Below, piece by piece: positions 1 to 13,165 of a stretch of 64,000 nucleotides of DNA (position 1 is the stretch's first letter; each line of letters starts with the position of its first letter). Both the position numbers and the translations under genes were made by a program. Below the pieces are notes generated by a model. That model had not been told where the DNA came from and did not search any database. It worked only from the letters and a program-made list of their open reading frames with translations. The stretch covers positions 124,001 to 188,000 of the forward strand of contig ML986653.1 of NCBI GenBank assembly GCA_010094045.1, read 5' to 3'. The stretch comes from Lojkania enalia. Taxonomy: Eukaryota > Ascomycota > Dothideomycetes > Pleosporales.

Positions 1-631
1 GCCCTACCACTCACTATCACCTCCCCTTGGCTGACGCGGCCACAGGCGCAGATCCGGCCTGCAGGAACGCTGAAGTCTAGATCACCCGAGGCAAAATGGA
101 GTTAACGAAGTGAGGCATAGCGCACATCCTTGGGTCGTTGAAGAGACCTCTCGACTCGAGCGTGCGATAGGAGCATTAGCTGTAAGTTTTACATTTCTCA
201 AAACGCAAATGCCGAACGCATGAGGAAAAATGCCGCTCAGGGGGTTGCACTTGCAGCTCCACTCTAGCATCCTTCCCGCTACCTTGCAAAAATGTCCAAA
301 TCAAAGATAAATGCACACTGAGCGACATAGGATCACATTAAAGGACATGAGTGAGCAAAAGAAAATGATGCAAGCCCTTTTGATTTGAGTACCCGCATCC
401 CAGTAGCCCTGTAAAGTACAGATGGCCCCAACCGAGAAAACCCAGGGCTCCTTTGCTATGCAGGTTGAAAAATGATTAGGCTGCAGAGACATGCAGTTTG
501 TTGCAATGCTTCATGTAGTTTCCGTTCAGATGCCCAAAATTCTGAGAGATGAGAGAGACCCGAAAGAGATCAAGAACACAACTGACCTGTGCCCTCCCAC
601 ATGTTCGGTACATCATAACAAGGGTGCACGC
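1..631. other. intergenic, 3' flank of YAG7-like gene
   Basis: I see no gene here. The stretch lies downstream of the stop of the minus-strand YAG7-like gene and beyond the window edge nothing can be said. Short open frames on both strands show no recognisable domain and no plausible splice partners. Confidence 0.5.
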
Positions 632-2177
632 TTACTGTGGTGCATCTCCTCGTCCGCCTCTGAAGCTGCCACGCCCGCGACCGCGGAATTCCCCACGACC
701 ACGGCCGAAATCTCCACGACTGCGACCGCGTCCACCCCGTCCTCGATATCCTCCTTGTGGTCCACTGCGTCCCCTACCACCGCGATTGTGATGAACTTCT
801 TGGAACTCGCCATTGCCACTTGCTAGTGCCGGAGTCGCCGCTGGCGCAGCTTCATGAGTATCATCGGCCCAGCTAGCCGTGCTATTGTTCGGAGCAGTAA
901 CGGCCGGGGTCTCGGTCTCGGTTGGGTCTCGCGGTACCATCTCGAAAGACTCCGTAAGAGTATCATCCGAGCCGGCAGGATGCTTCTCGTCCCACTGCTC
1001 CTCTGCAGCTGCATTTGCCGCGCCCGTGTCAACACTAGTTGCTAGGGGTGCGGTAGGGGTATCTACCGCTTCGCCATTGAGCGAGTTCACACCCATATTA
1101 GTTTCGGTCAAACCCGCGTTAGCAATAGTGGGGTCCGAGGGTGGTTCAGTCTCTGGAGGAGCTGGTTGGGCCTGTGCGACGTCCTCAACCCAAGCCTCTT
1201 CGGCCGCAAAAGGGGTCTCCTCGAGTGCAGTTTGCCGGAGCTGGCTGTCTGTCTTACGGTTAGCTCAATCACTAATCAGCCGTTTCGGTTACATACATGT
1301 TACGCTCAGGGTGACGCCCTCAGTTGAAGGAACACTCTCCTCCGAACCGTGAATTAGCTTCTCGGTCGCAGCAACAGCAGCGGCATCACCTCCATAAACC
1401 AAAAGCAACGCTCCTTCAAAAGCCTTTGTGAGATCAGAGTCATCGTCCTCGAGCTGACGTCGAGCAGCCGCGGCTCTTAGGAACCTCGAAAGTGTCAGGA
1501 GTTGTTCCTTAAGAGCTTTCTTATATTCAATTGCAGCCTCTGCCTTCACTGTCTCTCTTAACTTCTTAAGCTCCTCCGAATGTGCTTGTTGTAGAAGTTC
1601 CTTTTCCTGAGCAATCTTGCGCTGATATTCTTGGTCGAATTTCTTGTACTGTGCCAACTGCTCCTCGTACTGAGCAAGCTGCTCCTGGAGAGAGGGTTTC
1701 TTCAAGGCTTGCTTTTTCTGGTCGGCATTGATCTTGCGAGTCGACACGAGCTCATCGAGAGAGACGCCGGGATTAGCTTCGATAATAGCATCAAGTTTTT
1801 GATAGGCGTTCTACGGGCAGAAACGTCAGTTCAGCTGCGGTAACACCGAGAAAGGAGATAAAGCTTACCAGTTTCTTTGTAGTATTCCTAATATTCCTGC
1901 GCAGAAATATTTAGCAAATGCAATTCCAGCGGGAAGTGTTGCGGTGCTTGAGCAAGCCTTACTTTTGGAGCTCCTTGACGTAGGCATTTTCAGAACCGGC
2001 ATCGACTCCATTGGCCTTTCCTGCTAGGTCAGAAGAGTCCGCGCCCATCTCAGAAGACGGCTTCTCGGGAGTAGGAGCTGCTGCAGCGGCAGCTTCTGCC
2101 TTAGCCTTCTTCTTGCGGGCGCTCTTGGATTCACCAGACGCAGTTGTTTGAGGGTTTGGGGGGACTTCAGAGGCCAT
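632..2177 (-). CDS. YAG7-like / Stm1-SERBP-type RGG-box protein
   Basis: Probable ribosome- or RNA-associated protein of the fungal YAG7-like family; its exact role is not established. Proposed exons on the minus strand are 2177-1963, 1896-1869, 1810-1297 and 1248-632, giving 457 residues. Introns have donors GTAAGG, GTAAGC and GTATGT with CAG/TAG/CAG acceptors. The second exon is only 28 bp. The N-terminus is Ala/Lys rich (SARKKKAKAEAAAAAA), followed by the conserved helical part around ELQKNIRNTTKKLNAYQKLD and a long charged coiled-coil (QLAQYEEQLAQYKKFDQEYQ). The acidic middle leads to a C-terminal RGG box (GGRGRSGPQGGYRGRGGRGR and onwards) that ends at the stop. RGG boxes of this type bind RNA. 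The family name is from recall of the N-terminal signature; the RGG box and coiled coil are seen directly. Confidence 0.8.
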
Positions 2178-5100
2178 TTGTTCTGAGATGTTCTGAAATG
2201 AAATAGGTTTTTGAATAGATAGATGCGCGTAGGCGGGAGAAATATAATGTGTTTTGGTGTGTTGGTGTGGATGTTGCTGTCAAAACAATTTTGGAAATTG
2301 CTCTTCTGCCTCTCTATGCTCACGAGCACCAGCCTTGGCATGCCAAGTCCACTAGCGCACCCCGGCCATCGTGGAAGATGCTAGAGCATCTGCAGCTCCA
2401 CTCGCGCACCCGCTATAGCATAACTACGCTAAGACAGGACCATTTTAGAGCCCTGTAGAATTTCAGAATGGCCGCAGTATTTTTATTGAAGTGCAGTCTA
2501 TCGTATAACCCCACTTGATAAATATTGTTCATCTCAATGTACGGCAACTTTGGGAGCGTTATGGTACACGAACTCTGGAAGCGGCATTTGAACAACGGGA
2601 GATAGAGCTCTAAGATTTCCTTATGGATATAAATCAAGTGATATGTTTTCGAGACTAGTAATAGTAATTCTTCTTTTCGCTCTCCACATCCCAAGATAAT
2701 TCTATCTTCAAGATAACAGCATGTGGTAATTAGGTAGGTTTTGCAACCCATAGCCGTCTTATCTCTACAATAATAAAAATCCTTCCTAGCAAAATTCTAA
2801 CAGAGCAGTACTAAGGTATGTATTCTCGATTGATAACATCATTCTTCAGCACAAGATAATGACAGATCCGGAACGCGGGAAGTTTCTACCCCGAATCACT
2901 CGGTCATTACTCCGTCTGCCGGATGAGACATAGTAAAGTAAAGCAAAAGTGAAAATACTAGATTCCGATTATATGACACTTTAACTGTGGAGAAGTATAT
3001 GAGTGCTCCCAATCAATAGTCATTGGGAGCAAACATAACTATTTCCAGTATCATCCTCTAAGACGATATGTGGTTAATAGTTTCGACAGATCGCGAGGGC
3101 GACGCTTCTATCAAGAACTTCAATAATGATTAATATAACCTTTCTCTCTCTACTTACTATTCCAATGCATGTAGATAGCTAGGGCCGATTCGGGATTTCC
3201 TTTTCCACAGCTACCCTACCATGTGCTCAAATGGTACCATAGCCTGAGTATAGTAAATTTCGTTTCGTTACTTCCAACTCAATATTGCTGGGCGTGCTAT
3301 TCAATACTTTATATTAGCTATTATTCAAATTTCTTTTGCTGCTCGATGTGAAAAATGATGGACATACGACGGCGATACAATACGAATTCATTCTCTAAGG
3401 CAAATGCCTGTGATTTACACAGATTTATTACTTTGATGAACCCCTGTAGAAAATAAGTAAAGCTATTTGTAGACTTGCCGGTAATATGACGCTAGACCAT
3501 GAGTGAGATATGCCTTCTTTCAAGCGTCTTGGAATTATGAGTAGACATTCTGAGAAAGAGGCAAAGAACGCGGATAAAATACTCCTAGTGACTTTACACC
3601 CGACGATTTTTAGGGTTTGTACATTTATATCCATTTGCGGAGATTCCGACAGCTTGTCCCACCACCCAATGCTTTAGTGCGCGCCTACCGTAAGTTCTTC
3701 AAGCTATGAAGTTCCACGTGGTTGCAACGGAGAGTTGCTATGGGGTCTTTATTCACTTTCGGGCTTCCCACTACTTCGTTCGGCAACAGCTGTGTATCAA
3801 ACACTATATCAGTGCATTCTAGCACGTCGTCACACCCATTGGAAAGGGAACAGAGTCATTTTTCCAATGCGGCTCGCTTGTGTGACTGTTATGTAGGTGC
3901 CGCTGTTGTTGGCTTTAAGTGGCATCTCCATCTGTGTGGGGTAGCATTGTTTTGCCCTCAGTCTGCTAGCGCGACGGATCCCTTAGAGCGTCTGAGTTCC
4001 TCTCCATGTCACTGACGTTCTCAGGCTTTGGTTTAAAGCGTCTATTGTGCATACGTTATATTACATTGGTCTTTGCTATTGTGACTGAGTACCCACTTCC
4101 CCTTTTTTTTTTGGAGTGGGTGTGATCAACTGCTATAACAAGTACGGAGTTGATATACTGGAGGGCAGAAAACAGGTAAAGGCATCAGTAGGGTGTCCAG
4201 GGCTGCGTTGATCTTAAAAGACCAAGCACAAAATGTAATGGAGCTTCGAAGTGTAAGATGCGCTTGAAGATTGAAAATCTATTCGAGCGTAAGCTTAGCT
4301 GGCTAGGATACTTTAGAGAAACGGATGTTGACTATGGAAAATGAGCGACAAGAGACTGTCACAAGGGCAATTAGCGGTTGTGCTGAAGATACATCAGATG
4401 ATCAGATGTCTTGCTTCGTGGGCAGGAAGTATGTCGTGCGGAATGATGAATCACGGCGACTGGCAAGAGCAAGACTCCTTAAACATCGATTGCATTGCAC
4501 AAGACCACTAAACTTTATTCCCACCCCATCTCTACACCACCTAACAAATTTTTCATATATGAGTTCCGTGATGACCTTGGAGTGCAACCCTTCATGCGGC
4601 AATGAAATTGTGCTTTGAGAACAGGTGGTCCGCCACTAAAAACATCAAGATTAACTTAAATTATGGAGACACCAAACCTTTGAGAAATAGTATGTGGACG
4701 ATAGGGATAAACATTCAAAATGATGACCTGATTGATTCAAGCACCTTTTAATAACAAAGAGTGTTAAATTAAAATGCTGTGGAAACAATCTAAAATGCCT
4801 TGCGCAACAGATTCCAAAAGGGTCATTTTAGTCGTATGTAAAGGACATCCGCTTCCAATAATAAGCTATATGTGAACGGAACTGACATGTGATACAGTGT
4901 TGGCATTTTCTTATACACAAGGACAAGGTGAGGTAATATGAATCTCGGCGTATTCTTGATAACTTTGAGAAAGCCACGCAAAAAAAACATCGAAGATATA
5001 GGAAAACGATTTCTTGTGCATCCTTGTCACAAAAGCTCTAGGGCCGAAAGTCGGCCTGATACCGCTCATTGAAATGCCTCAGTATCCTAGTTGAAGATAG

Positions 5101-7011
5101 AGACAGAAATAGCCAGAAATCCCGCCGACTCAGATTGTTGGAGACGGTCCACATTGTCACGAGCCCGTAGCCAAGTTATCACATGTGCACGGGATAAACC
5201 GGACTCCATGGTCGAGGGTTGAGGAAGTGGTGTGGTGACTGTGGCGAGGAAGCCAATCCGCTAGGCTTCTGCGCAATGCGAGCTGCGAGTACTGGCTCAG
5301 GCGGAAAGCAGATGCGGTAAGGTGGATGCAGGTCGCCAAGAATACCACCGAGTAGAGAAACGTTAGGAACTAAAGCCGACAAGCGTCTCAATTGTACGCT
5401 CAGCTGAGTTATTGTGGTACAGCGAAAACGGGTTGCCAATTCTCAAACAAGGAAAGGGAAGGTAACGGATAATGTGGTGGGTGGCTGATGATTCAGATGC
5501 TGGTGGGGACTGGGTCACATGCCGGACGCGACCGAGAATCAGCCCCACGGAACCTTGGTGTAAAGGGTAGATCGCGTGATCTGATGGGCAGTTGGATGCC
5601 TGCCACTCTGCGCAATGAAAGATAGCAGTGAATACATCGGATGTGCAACAATAAAACAAAAAGAGTGATTCTAGCATATGCGGAAGATTAAGCCATCGAA
5701 CGATATAGGATGTAGGTTAGGCTGAAGTCAGAACCGGACGGCCTTGTTGGCAGTTCTGCAGGCCTTGGAGTTCGCATCGTAGACGACTGAGAAATGCTTT
5801 ATGTCTTGTTACATCAAAGGCCATGTATTGCTGAGTTGATGGCATCCAAGTCGAACCGTGTCACGCTGAGGGAGGGTAGCCGGATGCATGGGGAGCGGGT
5901 TCTCTCTCATTGGTCGCCCTGACGTCCGTGCCACGCCCAGGTGCTTCACGTGTGCATAAAGCCATTCATTCCCACCTCGATTGCACCTGACCAAGGCGTT
6001 CGCTCTCCCATATCGTACTCTATCGATAGCCCTTGGGCGATAGACGCCTGCTCTTCATATTTCTGGTAGTTTTCAAAGGAATACTACCCCCTTCCCTCCC
6101 CTCAGACCGACTTTTTTTGTTCGCACCTCTTCTTCCCGTGAGCACGGCAGGTATCCGACCATTATTCGCGCTGACTTCGGCTTGAGTGCTTCGGCGTCAC
6201 CTGACTGACCATCTCCAAGTCGTCGAGGTAAGTGTCCAGATGTGCGCGTCGCAGCTTTCCACAGTTCACCTCTCCACTGCTCAGCGACCTCTTCAATGCT
6301 GCTCACGAACTCATTTCCGCTTCGGGACGTCGCGCCTACCCATCATCTATGCTGGATGCATGCATTCGGGAGCTCTGGTGCGCCAACTCTTGCGCCGCAT
6401 CCCGCTCTCTAAATGCACGCGAATGGTGCAAGAAACGGGACACGGTACTGTTGTGCGCTGTCCACCTCCTAGCAGTGTACACAATACGACGGCGACCGCT
6501 TCAAGCAATGACAACTAGGGTTCCACAACAACAAGCAATCAAATACGACGGATCGACCGCTGTCTGGATGCCTTGTTACGCTCTTCACAATTTCTTCGCT
6601 GCGCCTTTGCTAACGTTTGTTGTTCATCAGAGCTTCTTACGCGATCGGCCGGCGCATGATTGCCCCTGCGATACCGCGTCTATTGTGTGTGTGAACGAGC
6701 GGGCAAAACGCTGATTTTGTTCCCCGGAGGTTGCATTCTCTGCCTCAAGCACCGACCCATATCACTCTCGACTCGCGCCGGTCTTGCCCTCATCACTGGA
6801 CCCAGTCCTCCTAACCTACTCGCGGCAGCGCTCCAGTTGCTCACATACGATCCTTGTTCAACCTCCCGAACGATCCCTATCGTTATTGGCGTCCTGCGCA
6901 TAGCCGCGTAGGAAGCCTTCGAATAAGACCATCTCTACCCATTCGAAGGTACGGTCTACTTTCTGACAGTTTTCTGTCGCCTTTCTATTGTACAAAGTAC
7001 ACTTAGACAAG
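2178..7011. other. 4.8-kb intergenic region, cbf1 promoter at its right end
   Basis: No supported gene. The left two thirds are moderately AT-rich with many stops in all frames. A minus-strand frame at 2751-2413 (112 codons) and a plus-strand frame at 4325-4618 look faintly protein-like but have no domain, so they may be remnants. From about 6000 the sequence becomes more GC-rich and pyrimidine-rich with several short upstream ATGs, which suits the promoter and long 5' leader of the bHLH gene at 7012. A perfect 10-bp hairpin at 3004-3031 is listed separately. Confidence 0.5.
3004..3031. repeat. 10-bp perfect inverted repeat, 8-nt loop
   Basis: TGCTCCCAAT at 3004-3013 is mirrored exactly by ATTGGGAGCA at 3022-3031 with eight bases between. 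The function is unknown; it stands alone in a gene-poor stretch. Confidence 0.8.
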
Positions 7012-7965
7012 ATGGCGGACACTGCTGGCTATCCCCCTGACAACACTAAGAGCGGGTTGGGTGCCCACGTTACAGACTCCGTCCATACCACGAACAAGCG
7101 CAAGCGCGATTCACGCGATCAAGGCCCGACCACTACCCGACCGGCTCCTTCCAGTAACAGCGCCAGTGGCAGTAACGATTTGAGTGACCAGGCTACTGCC
7201 TCATTTCTTGCTGCTCACAACGCTTCAACTAACGAAGACGATATGCAGCAGTCTTTCGACGTACACCAGAACGGCGGTGCTAACAATCCGAGTGTTGGCG
7301 ATACTGCTGCCGCCGCGCTTGCCTACCATCAAATGACCGTGCCCCAAGCGACGGAGATATCTTTCCAAACACAACCAACAAGCAGCGAGGGCGCTTCGTT
7401 CAATATGGGAGATCATCACCAGCAAGACTTTAGCCTTGAGGCTTTGAAGGCGGCTACGCAAAACCCACGATCGGCCCAGGCCGCCGGCAATGAGTCTCCA
7501 CCAAACACGAGCAGCCTGAAGCCTCCTGTTGGATCTGAAGAATGGCACAAGGTGCGAAGGGACAATCATAAAGAAGGTAAGTAACTGCTCCTATGCCAAT
7601 CTATGGTCATCTAATCATATCTAGTGGAACGCCGTCGCCGCGAAACTATCAACGAAGGTATCAACGAGCTAGCGAAGATTGTGCCTGGATGTGAGAAGAA
7701 TAAGGGTTCTATACTTCAGCGCGCTGTCCAATTCATCACACAATTGAAGGAGAACGAACAACAGAACATCGAGAAGTGGACGCTTGAGAAACTCCTAACG
7801 GAACAAGCGATTACTGAATTGAGTGCTAGCTGCGACAAGTTCAAAGCTGAGATGCAACGCGCTTGGGACGAAGTTCAGATCTGGAAACGAGCATGCGAAA
7901 ATGCCGGAATCGTCCCCGACGAGATCAAGGAGCGCGAAAATAATGAGCAGAATGGCCAGAGCTAA
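7012..7965 (+). CDS. cbf1: Cbf1-type bHLH transcription factor
   Basis: Homologue of yeast centromere-binding factor 1, a nuclear dimeric bHLH factor that binds CACGTG sites at centromeres and sulphur-amino-acid genes; this role is known of the family, not shown here. Exons are 7012-7576 and 7625-7965 (301 residues), with donor GTAAGT and acceptor CTAG. The intron splits the basic region: HKVRRDNHKE lies before it and VERRRRETINEGINELAKIV after it. Helix 2 follows (KGSILQRAVQFITQLKENE), then a leucine-rich extension and coiled coil to the end. The N-terminal 170 residues are low-complexity and Ser/Asn/Gln rich, as is usual. A longer open frame begins at 6988, but ATG 7012 in GACAAGATGG fits better. 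A. nidulans AnBH1 would be another family name for the same type of protein. Confidence 0.88.
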
Positions 7966-8711
7966 TTCCCAAGCCTGACTTATGATACCACAATGGAGCG
8001 GCTATTCATCAGACTAGCATTCGGCGGGCACTGTCTTGATAATTGGTACCTCGCCCGTATACAGTATATCTCCTGAGGACTGTTGTTCCAATAAGATGAG
8101 GCTATGTGTACTCTCAACGGGGGGAAATGTTACATGAGCCTTGTTTACGGCTATCACGAGCAGCTTTTTCTTATCTTACTTCTACACACAACAACTTATA
8201 TAAGCTCTTTTTTTTTTTAACAGGCGTTGGTCTGCGGTAACAACACTCGTTCCGCAAGGGTGGGTGTGCTTCATTCTCTCTCCTTTTCAACGGCTGTTTT
8301 CCAGTTGGCGATGGAGGTACAAAAACCTGTTTGCCTCCTTTCGGGCAGAGAGGACACCTAGCCTATAGTTTCTCGTGCATATCTTCAGGGGAGTTAAGAC
8401 TGCTAGTGGATGAATTAACTATCCCTTAATGCTTTTATATGCCTTGAATGTTTCGTCGTGTTTTCGACTTCATCCCAGACGATACTGCAAGCCACACCCG
8501 CTTAATAATCATAGACTTGGCAGACCCTCATGCGACTCTAAATGAACCAACGAAAGAGTCTGTTTGGTTACACCAATTTTCTGACCCGAAAGTGACTTCC
8601 ACCCTGCGGAAGCCCATGGATCGTGCGTAAGTTTGCACCAAACATGGTGTCTACCGTACGAAGCCACCAACAACGCCTCCACTCAGACTCGAGTGCCCAG
8701 CGAGAGCCACA
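7966..8711. other. intergenic between cbf1 and far11
   Basis: Holds the 3' UTR of cbf1 and the promoter of the downstream gene. The T10 run at about 8210 could lie near transcript processing signals. I see no gene. Confidence 0.5.
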
Positions 8712-11700
8712 ATGGAGAACAGCACCTCTCCTGAGGCGCCCATGGTGCCCCCGATCGTCGACGAAGCCGAGTTGATCGGGATCCCTAGCACCGATACACC
8801 CGTCATTGAGGCAGAGCCAGCGGACGAGCTAGACCCTCCGCTAGATACAGCAGAACAACAGGGCCTTTTGCTCAACGAGAACGTCAATCCCCCTACTCGA
8901 TCAGACAGGGTCGGTGTACCACTGCCCTTGAGGCCCGGCCTACAACGCGGCCACTCTGTGCCCACCCCAGCGCCCCTCCACCTTCCCCCACCTGCACCAC
9001 CTGCACCCCCCCAGAGCACCGCCCAACCCGCCAACCCGCTCTCCATACTACAACTCCCGAATTTCGTGAACGAGCTTCCGAAATTCGAGCCTACGCCATA
9101 TGCGTTTTCATACGAGGACGCGTCATCATTTGAGGATGAGCTAGAAGAGTGGTTCTCGTATGGTGTGGAAGAGCAAGCCATGATATTGAAAACCCAGGCG
9201 TCTTTCGCGTGTGAGTGGGGAGAATACATTGGCCTACAAGGCTCTGCAAATGAGGATGGTGGCCTTAACTGGATTACGGCACCGAATGAGCAGCAGAAAG
9301 AATTTATACGATGTTTGTTAGGCGGCATCAAGTCATTAGATCCTCCGGTACGCCTGAGAAAACTGGAGGCGCTATTACATATCCTCCTTGGGTCTTGGCA
9401 CGAGAGTGCTGGAGTTCCTGTGACAGCTGCTGCTGATCTATCCTCGTCTCAAGAGAGTTCGGGTATTAGGGCTGGTTTGGAAGGCTCGCCCTATGATAAG
9501 TCAAGTCTACAGATTCACTTGATCCGAAAAAGTGTTCGATTGTACGTGGAGCTCGGGGGCCTTCAGGCAATGGTAGATGCAATGCGTTCTGCATGCTTGA
9601 GGGCATGCGGGTTCGATATAGACCAGGGCGTTCCACGTGACACCAAGGAAGCTGAGCGTCGCGAAGTGTGGTGTGCTATGACTGCAATCTATTTGGTACT
9701 AGAGGTTGCTCGAGTTGAAGAGAGAGGAAATTGTGATTTGGCCGTGAGAAGTGCAATACTTGCTCTTGATGAACCTGGTCTTTTCATGATATTACTCGAT
9801 CTCATTTCAAAGGTACGATGGGATGAATCGATCAATCTGCCACTTACTAAAATCATTCTACTTACGTGGAAAACTATTCTTGTCTACTTCGGGGGCCTTT
9901 CTGAGGCCGATAAAGCAAGAAATTCTTTCAGGGACCAGGATCTGCAGTCCGCAGATGCACACGGTCAGCCCATCATTACCGCGTCGCCGCTAGACTATCA
10001 CCTCTTCAGGCAGGAGATCAGCTCAAAATACCCTGCATATAATCCCCCTCCACCTCTATTCCCTCTCGAGCCCGAGAACAACTCGATACTCCCGCCCTTA
10101 AAGAACCATCCAAACAAGGTTGCTGGGAACCACGTTTTCGGCTCCGGCCTTGGAAATATGAATGGCAATAGTACTTCTATCTTCCAACAACCTGTACATA
10201 TTGCCACTCCCGCACCATCTCCACCACCGTCTCCTGCCGGTCCAGGTGGCAAGGGTGGAAAGAAACAGAATTATCAAACTAACCAAATGTTTCCGTTCCT
10301 ATACCCTCCATTAGATGAGTCTAGCAATAACCTTGGCGGAAAGGGTTCAACAGATCTACAAGACCTGCTTGTGGGACGGAAATGGGAAGGGTCCGACATC
10401 CCGACCTCGATTCTTGAAGCTGCCGAGTTATTCGCTAAACGTATGAGAGCCACACGTGCGATGAAGCAATTGTGGGAAGAGCGGGTGCAGTTTATGAAAT
10501 ATGAGCGAGGCTGGTCCAGCGCCGATGACAATGCCGACATTGAGGAGTTGTCCTTGGAGCCCAAGGAGAATAGTGCTCCCAAAGACCGCCCATCGATCGG
10601 AAGTCTTGAGGAGAGGTTAGACTTAGTAGAGGAATGTTATGTGAGCTATAGTCCACCTAAGCAAAAACTTAGCTGACATTGTCATTTTAGCGAAAAGCCC
10701 TCCCTCATCTGCAGTCGTTGGTTATTGTTCTCATCAAGGCGATCCTTGCGCATGTTACCGCTTTAGTCACTCAAGCAAACGGGCCCAACGGCCTTCAAAG
10801 CGGCTTTCAATTTCAAGATAACCAGAATGGAACCGCTCCCCGGCCTGACACGAATGGCGTTAATGGACATCTAGCAAGTTCGTCAACTAATGAAGAGCTA
10901 GATGCAATGCGCACACAAGAGATTCTCGATAAGGCTGTGTCGGGAATTCTTATCTTACTATTGAAGTGGTGGAAGGTTTCTCGTTCGTACCGCTTGCTCC
11001 AAGTAGTGACTTTCTTTTGCTAACTGAATCGTAGACATTCTGAAGTATGAATATCTTACTCAATTGTTGGTCGATTCAAGCTATGTGCCTTTGATTCTGA
11101 AGCTCTTCCAACTTCAGGAGATCGAAAAGATGGTAAATTTCAAATGCGAACAAGAAGAGCTTAAGTAAGATGAACATCTAGTCCGCATCTACCTTTGTAC
11201 TGACTTTTGAAGTTTCTTCTATTTCTGCCGGACGCATTCAAGAATTGGAGTGGAAGAGGAAGAACAAGTTCCGCCTAAGGCAGATGCCGATTCTGATTCT
11301 GATGATGCTGTTCCACCTCCTATCCGCATGCGCCGTGATGATGAATCAAATTCCGAATCAGAAGCAGAGCCGTCCGCTTTACCACAAGTGCCTCAGCCAC
11401 CCGAGGTTGACGAGTTAGGATTTCCTACCAGTGAACTTCCTAAAGTGCCCATTACAAATTTCTCGTGGCGCGCATTCTTCACTTCAATCAATTACTTACG
11501 CATCATGCAGAAAATTTGCAAGAATAAGGCTCACCGCAATTTGATGCTCGTCTCTTACAAGTCATCGCAATTTCTCCGGAAGGTTCTTAAAGTGCCACAA
11601 CCTGAGCTTCGGCTGTATACGCTCAAGCTTTTCAAAAACCAGGTGCCTTATTGTGGTAGAAAATGGCGTCAATCCAATATGCGTGTTATTACAGCCGTTT

Positions 11701-11981
11701 ATTTGCACTGTCGTCCAGAGCTTCGAGATGACTGGTTGGCCGGCAGCGATGTCGATGCCGAAGTTGATGAAAGTGTACCTTTAGAACAGGCACTACGAGC
11801 TTTGACTCACTGGCACAATTTGAAGCGATATCCAGAAGGTATGGGCACTAGAGGTGGCGTTCTTGAAGAAGAACAAGATTTTTTTAGAAGAGAATTGGAG
11901 AAGATGGATTGGGGAGACGAATTGGTGGCTGAAGCAGAGTTGGAGCAGCAAGGTTGGGATATGCAGGTCGAAGGTTGGTGA
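8712..11981 (+). CDS. far11: Far11 / HAM-2, STRIPAK complex subunit
   Basis: Striatin-interacting protein family (yeast Far11, Neurospora HAM-2, animal STRIP1/2). In fungi STRIPAK acts at the nuclear envelope/ER and is needed for cell fusion and fruiting-body development. Exons are 8712-10640, 10691-10982, 11035-11164 and 11213-11981, giving 1039 residues. Signatures of the N1221-like N-terminal domain are seen (YAFSYEDASSFEDELEEWF, ILKTQASFACEWGEYIG). The C-terminal half carries the DUF3402-type segment (VSHILKYEYLTQLL, PLILKLFQLQE, FFYFCRTHSRIG). The second donor (GTTCGT after VS) was chosen because it restores that conserved segment; a competing GTTTCT donor would delete it. Low-complexity Pro-rich and acidic linkers lie at about residues 75-100 and near residue 800. 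Confidence 0.9.
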
Positions 11982-12540
11982 AGCTGTTGACATGAAGCCT
12001 CAAGATATCTACGGCATTGGATATTGACCAGCTTCTAGGCCGCGAATCTTCTCAAGCGGTTGCCAACGGCTTAACAGATTCGATGGGTGCATAACTACGG
12101 TCGCAACGGCCTCACCAAAATGTGTCAAAGATTATGGGGTTTGTAGAGTATGATATCCGTAATACCCTGTTCTTTAGCGCGTCCATTCAGCTGGCGAATT
12201 CGTCCCTCGTAGCTCGGCCTTGCTCTTGCTAATCATGGTGCGGAAGATGAAATATAAATTGTTTCATAACAGCGTAGGTAGTTATACCCTTATCTGACCC
12301 CAAAATATTTTTTTTTTTGGCGATAAAGCCACAGAAAGGATGTGGGTATTCTCCAAAATGAGCATACTATAACACCATGGTAAGTCCTGTTGTAAGCAGG
12401 AGGGGGTGGAGACTGTATAGGGTGGTATAGATAGATGTATTGATGGTGCGCTGTGGTGTTCCCTTCGACCTCTCGGTCAAGATACAGCGGGGGAATATAT
12501 ACATGAGACTGCTTAGTCAAGGGCTGCATAGCTGATCAGG

Positions 12541-12548
12541 CACGTGAC
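12541..12548. promoter_or_regulatory. candidate Cbf1 / E-box site
   Basis: CACGTGAC matches the RTCACRTG core bound by Cbf1 proteins in other fungi. It lies 665 bp upstream of the cytochrome b2 start and about 560 bp downstream of far11. Use in vivo is inference. Confidence 0.35.
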
Positions 12549-13154
12549 CTGAGCTTACACCTATCAATCTCCTCTCTCAGCAGCTTGTGCTATACCCAGT
12601 TGCAGCTGGTTGATCATATTTTTTCGGGGCTCAAGCAACAATCTACAGACGACGGCGAAATGAGAGAATATGTCTGCCTTCGATACTTCGTAGTACATAG
12701 TCATCCTCTAAATACTTACCACAACCGATCGGGCCGCTTTTCATATACCGCGGCTCTTGGTCGACTCCCCATAGTACGAATACGGGTCCTTGGGCGGGAT
12801 TGGTGGGTCTCAGCTCATCTAGCCCTATGGAAGTAGGCGTGTTGAGATTTTGTGCCTAACACCGATCACCCAACTTTTGAGTGCCTTGTTTCCTTGCCCA
12901 CCAATAAACGGTGAAGACATGTGGCTCATATCTACTCCTGCCAAGAAATCAAGTCTAAAAAAGAAGTGCGGCCCGGATTACTATGTCGGCATGAATAAGC
13001 CCGAGATAACCCCCGCGATTTGCGAAATTTAGTAGTGGAGGGGCTCCGCGGCAGATTGATCGGCGAATGCTTCACAGCTCTCTTCGATCTTTTTTCTGTT
13101 TAGTTTCTCCGTACATCCTTTACTTCTCTTCCCCTCCCTTGTGACATTAGTCCC

Positions 13155-13165
13155 TATATATAAAG
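13155..13165 (+). promoter_or_regulatory. TATA box of cytochrome b2 gene
   Basis: TATATATAAAG ends 40 bp before the start codon at 13206. If transcription starts about 30 bp downstream, the leader would be only some 10-20 nt, unusually short for a fungal mRNA. Confidence 0.55.

Noticed and set aside
2413..2840. minus-strand frame of 112-139 codons with helical character
   Set aside because: No domain, no splice partners and a stop just upstream; could be a remnant but evidence is too thin.
8651..9331. 226-codon minus-strand frame over the far11 start
   Set aside because: Antisense shadow of the Pro-rich N-terminus of Far11.
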